Shown here one piece after another: positions 45,458 to 53,690 of a stretch of DNA of 64,000 bases. Numbering within the stretch: position 1 is the first letter of the stretch; each line of letters begins with the position of its first letter. Made by a program: the position numbers and the translations under genes. The stretch lies in contig NZ_BMOD01000001.1 in assembly GCF_014646895.1 (NCBI RefSeq), positions 55,162-119,161 on the forward strand, given 5' to 3'. Source of the stretch: Deinococcus roseus (lineage in GTDB: Bacteria; Deinococcota; Deinococci; Deinococcales; Deinococcaceae). The notes below the pieces were generated by a model. That model was not told the DNA's origin and ran no database searches. It saw only the letters and a list, made by a program, of their open reading frames with translations.

Positions 45458-46789
45458 ATGACGCAACTCACTCAGGGGCAACGCCTTCCGTTGCCTCAAA
45501 TCACGGCAAATCTGAACCTGACAGTGGGCATTGGCATTCAGGGGGCTGGCATGGTCTTCGATGTGTCCTGCTTTGGCGTGGACCAGAACGACCAGCTTTC
45601 CGATGACCGTTATTTCGTGTTCTTCAACCAGAAAAGCTCTCCAGAGGGTGCCCTGAAATTGCTTGGGCCGCAAGGCCCAGACCTGGAACAGTTTCAGGTG
45701 GATCTCTCACGCCTGCCTGCCAGCATCAAAAAACTGGTGTTTGCCATCACCATAGACGGCAATGGCGTGATGTCCCAGACCCAGAACGGGCATTTCCGCA
45801 TTCTGGAGTCAGGGCAGGAAAAAGCCCGCTTCAGTTTCTCTGGCAGCTCTTTTGGGCAGGAAAAAGCCATCGTTGTGGCCGAAATCTATTTGAAGGATGT
45901 CTGGCGTTTGCTGGCCCTGGGCCAGGGTTTTGCCGGGGGTCTCAGTGCCCTGTTGAAAAATTACGGAGGCACCGAATCAGATGCCCCTGCTACCACTCCT
46001 GCTCCTACACCACCCACACCTGCAGAAGATCCCATCCCTCCCAGACCTGAGCCCCAGAAATCAGCAGTCAACCTGAACAAAGGCGTGGTGCTGGAGAAAA
46101 AAGTCCAGGAAAAAGCCCCTGGTCTGGTCAGTCTGGTCAAAAAAGTCAATGTGATTCTGGAGAAAAAGCAGATTGCCGATGTGGTCGCCAAGGTGGTGAT
46201 GGTGATGGACGCTTCGGGGAGCATGACCAGCAGTTACCAGAACGGCACCGTGCAGGCTGTTGTGGACCGGGTGGGCGTGGTGGCCATGCGTCTGGACGAT
46301 GATGGAGCGCTGGAAACCTGGTTTTACTCCGACAACCACAAGCAAACCCCGGATGTCACCCTGGACAGCGTGAACAATTACGTGAAAAACAATGTGAAAG
46401 GGGCTTTCCTGCAGATCTTCAAGGGTCTGGGGGTGGGCAACAATGAGCCGCCGATCATGCGCACCCTGGTGGACCGGCACCGAAATTCCACCCAGCCTGT
46501 GCTGGTGGTTTTTATCACTGATGGAGGCATCTACAAAACCGAGGAGATCACCCGCATCCTGAAAGACGCTTCCCACCTCCCCATTTTCTGGCAGTTCATT
46601 GGTGTGGCAGGGAGCAATTATGGGGTGCTGGAGGCACTGGACACCCTGCCCGGACGGGTGGTGGACAATGCCAATTTCTTCTCTGTGGATGACCTTCGGC
46701 GCATTTCCGATGAGGAGCTTTTCGAGCGCATGCTGGGAGAACTCCCCATGTGGCTGAGGGCAGCAAAAGAAAAAGGGATTTTGAGGTAA
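45458..46789 (+). CDS. TerD-domain / VWA-domain fusion protein
   Basis: 443 residues. The first 165 form a TerD domain, with the calcium-binding pattern GMVFDVSCFGVDQNDQLSDD and YFVFFNQ. A Pro/Thr-rich linker (about 180-205) leads to a VWA domain with MIDAS DASGSM near 250 and FITDGGIYKTEE near 350. This is the TerF-like architecture of the tellurite/stress (Ter) systems, which use calcium-binding TerD modules and VWA scaffolds. The start ATG 45458 follows AGGGGG; the longer ORF has no family support. No terZABC genes adjoin it, but another VWA gene lies 4 kb away. Probably cytosolic, membrane-peripheral. Confidence 0.9.
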   Translation: MTQLTQGQRLPLPQITANLNLTVGIGIQGAGMVFDVSCFGVDQNDQLSDDRYFVFFNQKSSPEGALKLLGPQGPDLEQFQVDLSRLPASIKKLVFAITIDGNGVMSQTQNGHFRILESGQEKARFSFSGSSFGQEKAIVVAEIYLKDVWRLLALGQGFAGGLSALLKNYGGTESDAPATTPAPTPPTPAEDPIPPRPEPQKSAVNLNKGVVLEKKVQEKAPGLVSLVKKVNVILEKKQIADVVAKVVMVMDASGSMTSSYQNGTVQAVVDRVGVVAMRLDDDGALETWFYSDNHKQTPDVTLDSVNNYVKNNVKGAFLQIFKGLGVGNNEPPIMRTLVDRHRNSTQPVLVVFITDGGIYKTEEITRILKDASHLPIFWQFIGVAGSNYGVLEALDTLPGRVVDNANFFSVDDLRRISDEELFERMLGELPMWLRAAKEKGILR

Positions 46790-46801
46790 ACCATCTGGTT
46801 C

Positions 46802-46871
46802 TGTAGGGGCGAGGCGTGCAGAGAATCCAACATGCGGATTCTCGTTTTGCACAAGACAGCGTGCCTCGCCC
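46802..46871 (+). repeat. REP-like palindrome copy C, split by a second hairpin
   Basis: TGTAGGGGCGAGGCGTGC at the left and GCGTGCCTCGCCC at the right are the two halves of the palindrome, separated by about 40 bases that contain their own perfect hairpin (AGAATCC / GGATTCT). Confidence 0.6.
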
Positions 46872-46992
46872 TTTCGCATTTCCTGTTGAACAACAGACAG
46901 CCTGACTCACCCTGCTTGTTTTCTCTCTTATTGCCCTTATTGCCTCAGAAACCATGTTTTTCAGTCACAGGTCAATGAGATTTCTTCCGGTT

Positions 46993-47012
46993 GGGCGAGG
47001 CACGCCTCGCCC
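46993..47012 (-). repeat. REP-like palindrome copy D
   Basis: Perfect 9-bp arms GGGCGAGGC / GCCTCGCCC with a 2-base centre. On the minus strand it is headed GCAGGGGCGAGGC, so it faces copy C. Confidence 0.65.
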
Positions 47013-47264
47013 CTGCGATCATCCGCAAAAATTTCTGACAACATCAAACCCCACAGACCTGAGGTTCCCGAAACTCAAGATTTTGCAAGGATAATAGGGA
47101 CAAAACACCCAGAATTTCCAGTGGTTTACCTGCAGTTCACCTGTGCAAATAAACGGTGAAGTCTATGGGTACACCACTGTCGTTGTTGTCCTGATGCAGT
47201 GACAGCCAGAGTGACGTGTGGCTTGAAGGTATACATGCTGTCTGTCACGTCCAGAGTAACGTGG

Positions 47265-47294
47265 TTAACCGGGGTTAAGTTTTCGCGGTATACT
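47265..47294 (+). promoter_or_regulatory. sucC promoter with a palindrome over the -35
   Basis: TATACT (47289-47294) lies 18 bases after TTAACC (47265-47270). The -35 hexamer is the left arm of the palindrome TTAACCGGGGTTAA (47265-47278), which would let a dimeric regulator compete with RNA polymerase. Confidence 0.6.
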
Positions 47295-47342
47295 CCCAAG
47301 AGGAACAAGCGCACTAGGGTACACACCCAGAGGAGGAACGTT

Positions 47343-48488
47343 TTGAAACTCCACGAATACCAAGGTAAAGAACTGCTGCGGCGTTTCGGCGTCAACGTGC
47401 AGGACGGCAAAGTCGCCTACACGCCCGACGAAGTTCGTCAGATTGCTCAGGAATACGGCCAGTCTGTGGTCGTGAAGGCCCAGGTTCACGTCGGCGGACG
47501 TGGCAAGGCCGGGGGCGTCAAGTTCAGCCCCACCCCTGACAAGGCTTTTGAGAATGGCCAGAAAATTCTCGGCATGGACATCAAGGGCCTGACAGTGAAA
47601 AAAGTGCTGGTCACCAAAGCTGTGGACATCGACAAGGGCAAAGAATACTACGTGGGCATGATTGTGGACCGCAATGTGCAATCCTACACCCTGATGGCCT
47701 GCGCCGAGGGTGGCATGGAAATCGAGGAACTCGCTGTCGAGAAGCCCGATGCCATCATCAAGCACCGTGTGGACCCTGTTGCTGGCCTGCGTCCCTATGA
47801 AGCCCGTGAAATTGCCCTCAAGGCAGGCTTTGAAGGCAACCTCAACAAACTGGCCGACATGATGGTCAAGATGAGCAAGGCTGCTTTTGAGCTGGACGCC
47901 AACCTGGTGGAAATCAACCCCCTGTTCGTGGGTGAAGACGGAATTCCTCTGGCCCTGGACACCAAGTTCGACGTGGACGACAACGCCATGTACCGCCACA
48001 AGGACCTCGCCGACTGGCGCGAACTTGAAGCCGAACACCCCCTGGAAATTGAAGCCAGCAACTACGGTTTTGCTTACGTGAAACTCGATGGCAATGTGGG
48101 CGTGCTCGGAAACGGTGCAGGCATCGTGATGACCTCCCTGGACGTGGTGAACCGCGCCGGAGCCAAACCCGCCAACTTCCTGGACATCGGTGGTGGTGCC
48201 CGCGCCGACATCGTTTACAACGCCATCAAACTGGTCTCCAAAGACACCGACGTGAAAGCCATCTTCATCAACATCTTCGGGGGCATCACCCGCGCAGACG
48301 AAGTGGCCAAAGGCGTGATTCAGGCCCTGAAAGACGGCATCCTGACCAAGCCCGTGCGCATGCGCATTGCTGGCACCGCTGAAGAAGAAGCCAAGGCCCT
48401 CCTTGCCGAAGTCAACAGCGACCTGATCCAGATGTACCCCGACATGTTCCAGGCTGCAGAATCTGCCGCCCAGGAGGCCAACAAATGA
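47343..48488 (+). CDS. sucC: Succinate--CoA ligase, beta subunit
   Basis: 381 residues; nucleotide-binding (ATP-grasp) subunit of the TCA-cycle enzyme that makes ATP or GTP from succinyl-CoA. The N-terminus MKLHEYQGKELLRRFGV is diagnostic, followed by VVKAQVHVGGRGKAGGVK and, late in the protein, the phosphate-binding IFINIFGGITRADEVAKG. The start is an uncommon TTG at 47343, supported by AGGAGGAA seven bases upstream and by the family N-terminus; no ATG fits. It overlaps sucD by four bases (ATGA), so the two are translationally coupled. Confidence 0.96.
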   Translation: MKLHEYQGKELLRRFGVNVQDGKVAYTPDEVRQIAQEYGQSVVVKAQVHVGGRGKAGGVKFSPTPDKAFENGQKILGMDIKGLTVKKVLVTKAVDIDKGKEYYVGMIVDRNVQSYTLMACAEGGMEIEELAVEKPDAIIKHRVDPVAGLRPYEAREIALKAGFEGNLNKLADMMVKMSKAAFELDANLVEINPLFVGEDGIPLALDTKFDVDDNAMYRHKDLADWRELEAEHPLEIEASNYGFAYVKLDGNVGVLGNGAGIVMTSLDVVNRAGAKPANFLDIGGGARADIVYNAIKLVSKDTDVKAIFINIFGGITRADEVAKGVIQALKDGILTKPVRMRIAGTAEEEAKALLAEVNSDLIQMYPDMFQAAESAAQEANK

Positions 48489-49390
48489 GTATCCTGATTG
48501 ACAAAGACACCCAGGTGCTTGTGGTGGGCATGACTGGCCGCGAAGGGGCCAACCACACCAAAGCCATGCGTGAATTCGGCACCAAAGTGGTTGCTGGTGT
48601 GACCCCCGGCAAGGGCGGCCTGACCCATGAAGGTCTGCCCGTGTACAACAGTGTGCGCGATGCACAGGCCGGTCATCAGATCGACTGCTCCATCATCTTC
48701 GTGCCCCCCGCTGGTGCCGCTGATGCTGTGCTGGAATCTGCCCACGCTGGCGTGCCCCTGATCGTTTTGATCACCGAGGGTGTGCCCACCATCGACATGA
48801 TGCGTGCTGTGCAGGAAGTCAAGCAGCTCAATGCTGCCAGCCTTGCCGAAGGTGGCAAAGGCATCCGCCTGATCGGTGGCAACTGCCCCGGTCTGGTCTC
48901 CAGTGGCGAAGCCAAAATTGGCATCATGCCCAACAAGATCTACAGCCAGAAAGGCCGCATTGGTCTGATCTCCCGTTCCGGCACCCTCACCTACGAAGCA
49001 GCCAAACTGCTCGGTGATGCCGGTCTGGGCACCAGCACCACCGTGGGCATCGGTGGGGACCCCATCATCGGGACCACCTTCGCTGACGTGCTGCCCCTGT
49101 TCGAGGCCGATCCCGAGACCGACGCCATTGTGGTGATCGGTGAGATCGGTGGTGCCGACGAAGAAGCCGCTGCAGAGTACATCCAGAACCACATGAAGAA
49201 GCCCGTGGTGGCTTTCATCAGCGGTCGCAGTGCACCCAAAGGCAAACGCATGGGTCACGCTGGAGCCATCATCATGGGCAACGTGGGCACCCCCGAGTCC
49301 AAACTGGCCGCCTTTGCTGCAGCCAACGTACCCGTGGCAGACACCATGCCCCAGATCATTGATCTGGTCAAGCAAGTGCTCAGCAAATAA
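48485..49390 (+). CDS. sucD: Succinate--CoA ligase, alpha subunit
   Basis: 301 residues; CoA-binding, phosphohistidine-carrying subunit partnering SucC. The N-terminus MSILIDKDTQVLVVGMTGREG forms the CoA-binding Rossmann fold, GGNCPGL lies near residue 135, and the active-site His is in RMGHAGAIIMG near residue 255. Length is typical. Start ATG overlaps the sucC stop. A strong palindromic terminator follows the stop codon. Works in the cytosolic TCA cycle with the complex feeding from aceEF upstream in metabolism. Confidence 0.96.
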   Translation: MSILIDKDTQVLVVGMTGREGANHTKAMREFGTKVVAGVTPGKGGLTHEGLPVYNSVRDAQAGHQIDCSIIFVPPAGAADAVLESAHAGVPLIVLITEGVPTIDMMRAVQEVKQLNAASLAEGGKGIRLIGGNCPGLVSSGEAKIGIMPNKIYSQKGRIGLISRSGTLTYEAAKLLGDAGLGTSTTVGIGGDPIIGTTFADVLPLFEADPETDAIVVIGEIGGADEEAAAEYIQNHMKKPVVAFISGRSAPKGKRMGHAGAIIMGNVGTPESKLAAFAAANVPVADTMPQIIDLVKQVLSK

Positions 49391-49414
49391 ACAGACAGAC
49401 AATCAGAAACGCTA

Positions 49415-49455
49415 ACGGAAGCCATGGTCTAGACCATGGCTTCCGTGTTGTTTTT
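49415..49455 (+). terminator. Terminator after sucCD, 32-bp perfect palindrome
   Basis: Two 16-bp arms (ACGGAAGCCATGGTCT and its complement) abut without an intervening loop, followed by GTTGTTTTT. Confidence 0.85.
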
Positions 49456-49658
49456 GCATAAACAGCATTTTCAGAGTACATTAAAAGCAAGCCACCACTT
49501 TATTGCATGGTCCCTCTGTCTTGCTGCATTTTGCGTTTTCTGTGGTTTCGTGCATTCTGTCCCAGAAATGACAGCCCTTCTGTGATGTTCTGGAAAGAAA
49601 ACCCGTCCTACACTGAAGCATCTGAGCAGCAGCCATTCCAACCGGGGAGGAAAACACC

Positions 49659-50132
49659 ATGCACATCTGCACTTTTGAAGCACAGACCCGGGCCTCCAGA
49701 CAGGCCCTCTGGCAACTCTGGACCAACCCCAAGAACTGGCCCACCTGGGACAGCGAACTGGCTTCTGCAGAACTGTCGGGCACTTTCAGACAGGGGGTTA
49801 CGGGAACCCTCAGCTACAAAGATGGTTCTTTGAAAACGTTTACGGTCATCAAATGCGAGATGCTGGAAAGCCTGGTGCTGGCCATTCCCATCACCAAAGG
49901 CATTGAGCTGATCATCAAACGGGATTTGCGTCAACAGGGTGAGGAACTGGTCTTTCAGCAAGACCTGAACCTCACAGGCACACCTTTTGCCCTGATGATG
50001 CAGCGCTCCAGAAGAGATCCTCTGACCAAAGGCACCCTCAGGCAGATGGAGTTGCTGGTCAAACTGCTGGAAGGTGGTCTGTCGCCTGTCAAAGAAGCAG
50101 CCTCTGGAACCACCACCAAACCTGCCCATTGA
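49659..50132 (+). CDS. SRPBCC-family (START-like) protein
   Basis: 157 residues. The N-terminal HICTFEAQTRASRQALWQLWTNPKNWPTWDSELASAEL is the usual entry of polyketide cyclase/START-like lipid- or ligand-binding folds, followed by a beta sheet (GVTGTLSYKDGSLKTFTV) and a C-terminal amphipathic helix that closes the cavity (RQMELLVKLLEG). It has no signal peptide. GGGGAGG gives a strong ribosome site eight bases before the ATG. Monocistronic, with a terminator after it. Ligand unknown. Confidence 0.82.
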   Translation: MHICTFEAQTRASRQALWQLWTNPKNWPTWDSELASAELSGTFRQGVTGTLSYKDGSLKTFTVIKCEMLESLVLAIPITKGIELIIKRDLRQQGEELVFQQDLNLTGTPFALMMQRSRRDPLTKGTLRQMELLVKLLEGGLSPVKEAASGTTTKPAH

Positions 50133-50161
50133 ACGCAAAACTTGAACAGTTTGAACAGTTT

Positions 50162-50215
50162 GAAAACAGCAATCTGCAGTACAAGACACGTGCTGCACTG
50201 CAGATTGCTGTTTTC
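50162..50215. terminator. Bidirectional terminator, 19-bp perfect arms
   Basis: Arms beginning GAAAACAGCAATCTG and ending with its complement, around a 16-base loop, separate the convergent SRPBCC and lipoprotein genes. A short direct repeat (TTGAACAGT, twice) precedes it. Confidence 0.8.
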
Positions 50216-50223
50216 TCAGAAGA

Positions 50224-50787
50224 TCAAATGCTGTCAGCAGTCACTTCGGTCACAGTGCAGTTTTGGTACACCGGAATCACCTGTGTGCTCACACGGGTGG
50301 CAGTCACTCCATCGGTGGAAGTGGCTGTGACCACTGCACGGAATCCACCGGGCAGTTTTCCTGTTGCAGTCACGACTTTGATTTTCGCCTTTACCACGAT
50401 GGCTTCTTTGTTCACTTCAGTGGGGAGCAATCTGTCCCCTGCAGTGTCTGCTTCAAAAACCACAGAGAAGTTGTTGCCCACTGCATCAATGTCAGCCTTG
50501 TTGAAGGTCTGAACAAAATCATTGTCCCGGCCATTGGTTTGTTCACCATCCAGCCTCACCGTGACTTTTTGCAGGTCAGCGTTGGTGGAGAAGTTCACAC
50601 GGACCTGGGTCATGTGCAGGGTTTCGCCTCCACCTTTGGGTGTGATGTCGTCACAGCCAACATACTGGCCGTTGGCCAACCGGTACTCGGTCTTGATGGT
50701 GGGGTTGGTGGTCAGTCCAAAAACGAAAGAAATGGTGCATGCAGACAGGGTCAGGGTACCAAGGGCGGGTAAAAGCCATTTTTTCAT
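50224..50787 (-). CDS. Unknown lipoprotein
   Basis: 187 residues. The signal sequence MKKWLLPALGTLTLSAC ends in a clear lipobox (LSAC, Cys 17), so it is exported and lipid-anchored. The mature part is beta-rich (LHMTQVRVNFSTNADLQKVTV, NFSVVFEADTAG, IVVKAKIKVVTATG) with two further Cys (GCDDITP and QNCTVTEV) that could form a disulphide. No family recognised. GGAGGA lies seven bases before the ATG. It stands alone between a shared terminator and a divergent protease gene. Confidence 0.8.
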   Translation of the reverse strand: MKKWLLPALGTLTLSACTISFVFGLTTNPTIKTEYRLANGQYVGCDDITPKGGGETLHMTQVRVNFSTNADLQKVTVRLDGEQTNGRDNDFVQTFNKADIDAVGNNFSVVFEADTAGDRLLPTEVNKEAIVVKAKIKVVTATGKLPGGFRAVVTATSTDGVTATRVSTQVIPVYQNCTVTEVTADSI

Positions 50788-51175
50788 GTGAATCCTCCAG
50801 GGAAGTCTGAGAAGTGGCCACAGACGGTCAAACGAACAACACCATGATCAAAAAGCAATTCTGGTTTCGTCCGTGCTCATCTGGCAGATCAAAACCTCTT
50901 GGCTTCAGTCTGCCTGATTCTGGCTGATCAACCATTAGACGGTTGTTTACCTTCATTTTAGCTGGCTTTGAATTTTGATTAAGGTTTTTCCAATCCAATC
51001 CAAATGTTGATGTTGCTCTGCCTTCCAGACGGACTGAAGAGCGGACTCGGACAGCAAGGTGTGATGAATCAGGGATTTCCCCTGGGTATGCAAAGTGTAT
51101 ACAACATGTTAGATTGCACTCACTCAAAAATTCATGTGCAGATCCCTTGCAGGATGCTGCCAAAGGAGAAATGTT
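50788..51175. other. Intergenic region between divergent lipoprotein and protease genes
   Basis: 388 bases with no supported gene. TATACA at 51098-51103 is a weak candidate for the protease -10. Nothing else stands out. Confidence 0.35.
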
Positions 51176-51982
51176 GTGACCAGACTTCGTTCACTCATGG
51201 CCCTCGCTTTTGCCTCTGTTGCCCTGACCGCTTGCAGTTCTGTGGAAACCCCCCAGAGCAACAACACTGCTGAAGTGTCTCCCCAGATTGTGTATGGCAC
51301 AGTCAGTGCAGTGGGCAGCCGTCCTTACATGGTGGCCGTGCAGCGCGCAAATTACCTGACCAGCAACTGGTGCGGAGGCAGCCTGATTGCCAGCAACTGG
51401 GTGATGACCGCCGCCCACTGCGTCAAGGGCTTCAGTGCTTCTGGCATCAAGATCCGGGCTGGACTGTACAACATGTCCAACTCCAGTGAAGGCCAGACCG
51501 TCAGTGTTTCAAACATCTACATCCACCCCAGCTATTACGATGCCACTTACGGGTACGACATTGCTTTGCTGAAACTCTCTGCCAACGTGACTCACCCTTA
51601 CGCTGCACCCGGAGCCATTCCCAGCAGCACATTGGATTCCACCCTGGTGCAGGCCAATCAGATGGCTACGGTTTCTGGATGGGGCATCACCGAATATGGC
51701 TCTTCTTCCAGCCAGTTGCGCGAGGTCACCATTCCCATCACCCCCAGTGGCACACCCTGTGGTGGCACACCTGCCAACACCATCTGTGGACCTTACTACC
51801 AGGGCAAGGATTCCTGCAACGGGGACAGTGGTGGTCCTCTGGCCCGCAGCTACAACGGCCGTTTCTACATTCTGGGCATCGTCAGCTACGGTCCTGAAGA
51901 ATGCCGTGGGGAGGGCGTTTACACCCGCGTGGGCAAATACGTTTCCTGGATCAAGAGTGTTTCTGGGGTCTCTGCACAGTAA
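51176..51982 (+). CDS. Trypsin-like serine protease (S1), probable lipoprotein
   Basis: 268 residues. The N-terminal signal (VTRLRSLMALAFASVALTAC) ends in a lipobox, so the enzyme is probably surface-anchored. A short propeptide leads to QIVYGTVSAVGSRPYMVAV, whose IVYG resembles the chymotrypsin activation site (IVGG). The catalytic triad is complete: WVMTAAHCV, YGYDIALLKL and KDSCNGDSGGPL. The residue six before the active Ser is Asp (KDSCNGDSGG), giving trypsin-like Arg/Lys preference. Cys residues allow the His- and Ser-loop disulphides. The start is GTG 51176 with AAAGGAG seven bases upstream; an out-of-frame ATG overlaps it. Confidence 0.88.
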   Translation: MTRLRSLMALAFASVALTACSSVETPQSNNTAEVSPQIVYGTVSAVGSRPYMVAVQRANYLTSNWCGGSLIASNWVMTAAHCVKGFSASGIKIRAGLYNMSNSSEGQTVSVSNIYIHPSYYDATYGYDIALLKLSANVTHPYAAPGAIPSSTLDSTLVQANQMATVSGWGITEYGSSSSQLREVTIPITPSGTPCGGTPANTICGPYYQGKDSCNGDSGGPLARSYNGRFYILGIVSYGPEECRGEGVYTRVGKYVSWIKSVSGVSAQ

Positions 51983-52065
51983 GAACAATCCATCCTGACT
52001 TCACCCTCTTGCAACCTCCGGCTCTGGCCGGGGGTTTTCGCTGTGAAATCTCTCATCCGGCGATT

Positions 52066-52082
52066 TGATAATCGAGTATCAT
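52066..52082 (+). promoter_or_regulatory. Promoter/operator of the metal-binding protein gene
   Basis: TATCAT (52077-52082) lies eight bases before the ATG. It overlaps an inverted repeat TGATAATCGAGTATCA (52066-52081; arms TGATA / TATCA), the right size and place for a Fur/Zur/Mur-type operator. Confidence 0.5.
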
Positions 52083-52090
52083 TAATCAGT

Positions 52091-52975
52091 ATGAAACAGG
52101 CCTTCTTGCTGCTTTTTGCCCTCGCCACTTCAGGTGCACATGCCAGAATGAGCGTGGTGGTCACCATCCAGCCCTACTACAGCATCATCAAGAACATTGC
52201 TGGCGACAAAGCCAGTGTGACCCGTCTGGTTCCGGTGGGAGCAAGCCCAGAAACCTTTGAACCCACCCCTGCAGATGTCAAAACCCTTTCTCAGGCAAAA
52301 CTGGTCTTCATGAACGGTCTGGGCCTGGACGAATGGTTGATCAACGTGGTGAAAAACAGCGGAACCCGTGCCCCACTGATTGAGTTTGGTGAGGTGCTGA
52401 AATTCAAGCCCATCCTGGCTGCAGAACATGCTGCAGAAACCAAAGCCGCACACGATGAACATGGCCATTCCGGCACCGATCCCCACATCTTTCTGGATGC
52501 CAGCCTGATGGCTCTGGCCGCCACCCGTGCAGGTGCAGAACTGGCCAGAGCCGACCCTGGCAACAAAGCCTATTACCTGCAAAGGGCAAAACTTGAAAAC
52601 CAGAAACTGCTGAAACTCCATGCAGAACTGAAATCCACCCTGAAACCGGTCATGGGCCAGAACATCGTGACGTTCCACGGGGCTTTTCAGTATTTTGCAC
52701 GTGCTTATGGCCTGAAAGTGGCTGCAGCCATTGAGCCTTTTCCAGGCAAGGAACCCAGCGCCCGCTATGTCACAGATGTGGTCAAGCTGATCCGAAAACA
52801 AAAAGTCAAAGCTGTCTTTGCAGAGCCCCAATTGCCTGAAACTGCAGCCCGCACCATAGCAGAAAGCGCAGGTGCAAAACTGTTCGTGCTGGACCCAGAA
52901 GGCAGCAAGCTGAGCAACGATTACTACGGCATGATGCGCTACAACCGGGACACCCTGCTGAGAGCCCTGAACTGA
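52091..52975 (+). CDS. Metal ABC transporter substrate-binding protein (ZnuA/TroA-like), orphan
   Basis: 294 residues with a cleavable signal (MKQAFLLLFALATSGAHA). TroA-superfamily motifs are present: TIQPYYSIIKNIAGD, GASPETFEPTPADVKTL, a His-rich loop (HAAETKAAHDEHGHSGTDPH), TFHGAFQYFARAYGL and a terminal LDPEGSKLSNDYYGMMRYN. The usual metal ligands are His, His, His/Glu and Asp. Here the first is Glu (PET in place of PHT), while DPH, FHG and DPEG are kept. Zinc or manganese uptake is likely, but no permease or ATPase gene adjoins it. The start is ATG 52091, with an overlapping promoter/operator. Confidence 0.88.
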   Translation: MKQAFLLLFALATSGAHARMSVVVTIQPYYSIIKNIAGDKASVTRLVPVGASPETFEPTPADVKTLSQAKLVFMNGLGLDEWLINVVKNSGTRAPLIEFGEVLKFKPILAAEHAAETKAAHDEHGHSGTDPHIFLDASLMALAATRAGAELARADPGNKAYYLQRAKLENQKLLKLHAELKSTLKPVMGQNIVTFHGAFQYFARAYGLKVAAAIEPFPGKEPSARYVTDVVKLIRKQKVKAVFAEPQLPETAARTIAESAGAKLFVLDPEGSKLSNDYYGMMRYNRDTLLRALN

Positions 52976-52978
52976 ACG

Positions 52979-53036
52979 CTTCTGACCAAAACAAAAAGAA
53001 CCTCCAGATGGAGGTTCTTTTTGTTTTGGTCAGAAG
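52979..53036. terminator. Bidirectional terminator with 28-bp perfect arms
   Basis: Perfectly complementary 28-base arms (core AAAAAGAACCTCCA / TGGAGGTTCTTTTT) are separated by two bases. It serves both convergent genes. Confidence 0.88.
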
Positions 53037-53057
53037 ACTGAATCAGATGCAGTGAGA

Positions 53058-53684
53058 TCAGGCGAAGCGGGTGATGCGATCCACGCTGTGGCGGTGGTGG
53101 GATTTGCCCTGTTCAGCTGCTTTGCCCACGGGGAGCAGGGCAGCGATCTGCACGTGGGCAGGCAGGCCCAGCAGTTCTTTCACTTTGTTGGGTTCAAAGC
53201 CCAGCATGGGCACGCTGTCGTAGCCCAGACTGCGGGTGGCAATCAACAGGTATCCCAGCACGATGTTGGCCTGTGCGTTGGCCCAGGCAGCACGGTTTTC
53301 CACGCTCTGGCCCCCAAAAGCCCCTTCAAAGGTCTGGCGCTGGCGGGTTTTGCCTTCGTCTCCAAAAGCAGGGTGGGAGGTTTCTTCAGCAGTGGCCAGC
53401 ACGTCTTCCATGTCGCTGTAGACCACGATGGTGTAAGGGGCAGAAGTGACCTGTTTTTGACCATAAGCAGCGGCCTGAAGTTTCCCTTTGGTTTCAGGGT
53501 TTTCCACCACCACAAAACGGGCAGGCTGAGCATTGAAAGCGCTGGGAGCCAGGCTGGCCAGGCGCAGGATTTCCAGCAGGTCTTCTTTTGGCATGGAGGG
53601 CTCAAACTGGCGAATGCTGCTGCGGCTCTCGATGGCTTCTTTAACAGGGAGGGTTCTGGTGAGGGTGTTCTGTAAATCGCTCAT
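53058..53684 (-). CDS. Nitroreductase-family protein
   Basis: 208 residues; FMN-dependent reductase of the nfnB/YdjA group. The FMN-binding N-terminal region is ESRSSIRQFEPSMPKEDLLEIL, followed by SLAPSAFNAQPARFVVVE and, later, AWANAQANIVLGYLLIATRSLGYDSVPM and LPVGKAAEQGK. Substrates might be quinones or nitroaromatics. TAGTTT ends six bases before the ATG, so it is probably leaderless. It is divergent from an HxlR regulator gene across 75 bases, the usual arrangement for a stress-induced reductase and its regulator. Confidence 0.92.
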   Translation of the reverse strand: MSDLQNTLTRTLPVKEAIESRSSIRQFEPSMPKEDLLEILRLASLAPSAFNAQPARFVVVENPETKGKLQAAAYGQKQVTSAPYTIVVYSDMEDVLATAEETSHPAFGDEGKTRQRQTFEGAFGGQSVENRAAWANAQANIVLGYLLIATRSLGYDSVPMLGFEPNKVKELLGLPAHVQIAALLPVGKAAEQGKSHHRHSVDRITRFA

Positions 53685-53690
53685 GAATCT

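Larger units (their letters stand above)
46790..47342. other. Intergenic region before sucC with two REP-like palindromes
   Basis: 553 bases without a supported gene. It holds REP-like copies C (46802-46871) and D (46993-47012) in opposite orientation, and the sucC promoter at 47265-47294. Confidence 0.6.

Noticed and set aside
45458..46789. Full tellurite-resistance (ter) operon
   Set aside because: Only a TerD-VWA fusion is present; no terA, terB, terC or terZ neighbours were seen.
46877..47200. A hidden short gene between the REP-like repeats and sucC
   Set aside because: Small frames exist but lack ribosome sites, promoter spacing or recognisable domains.
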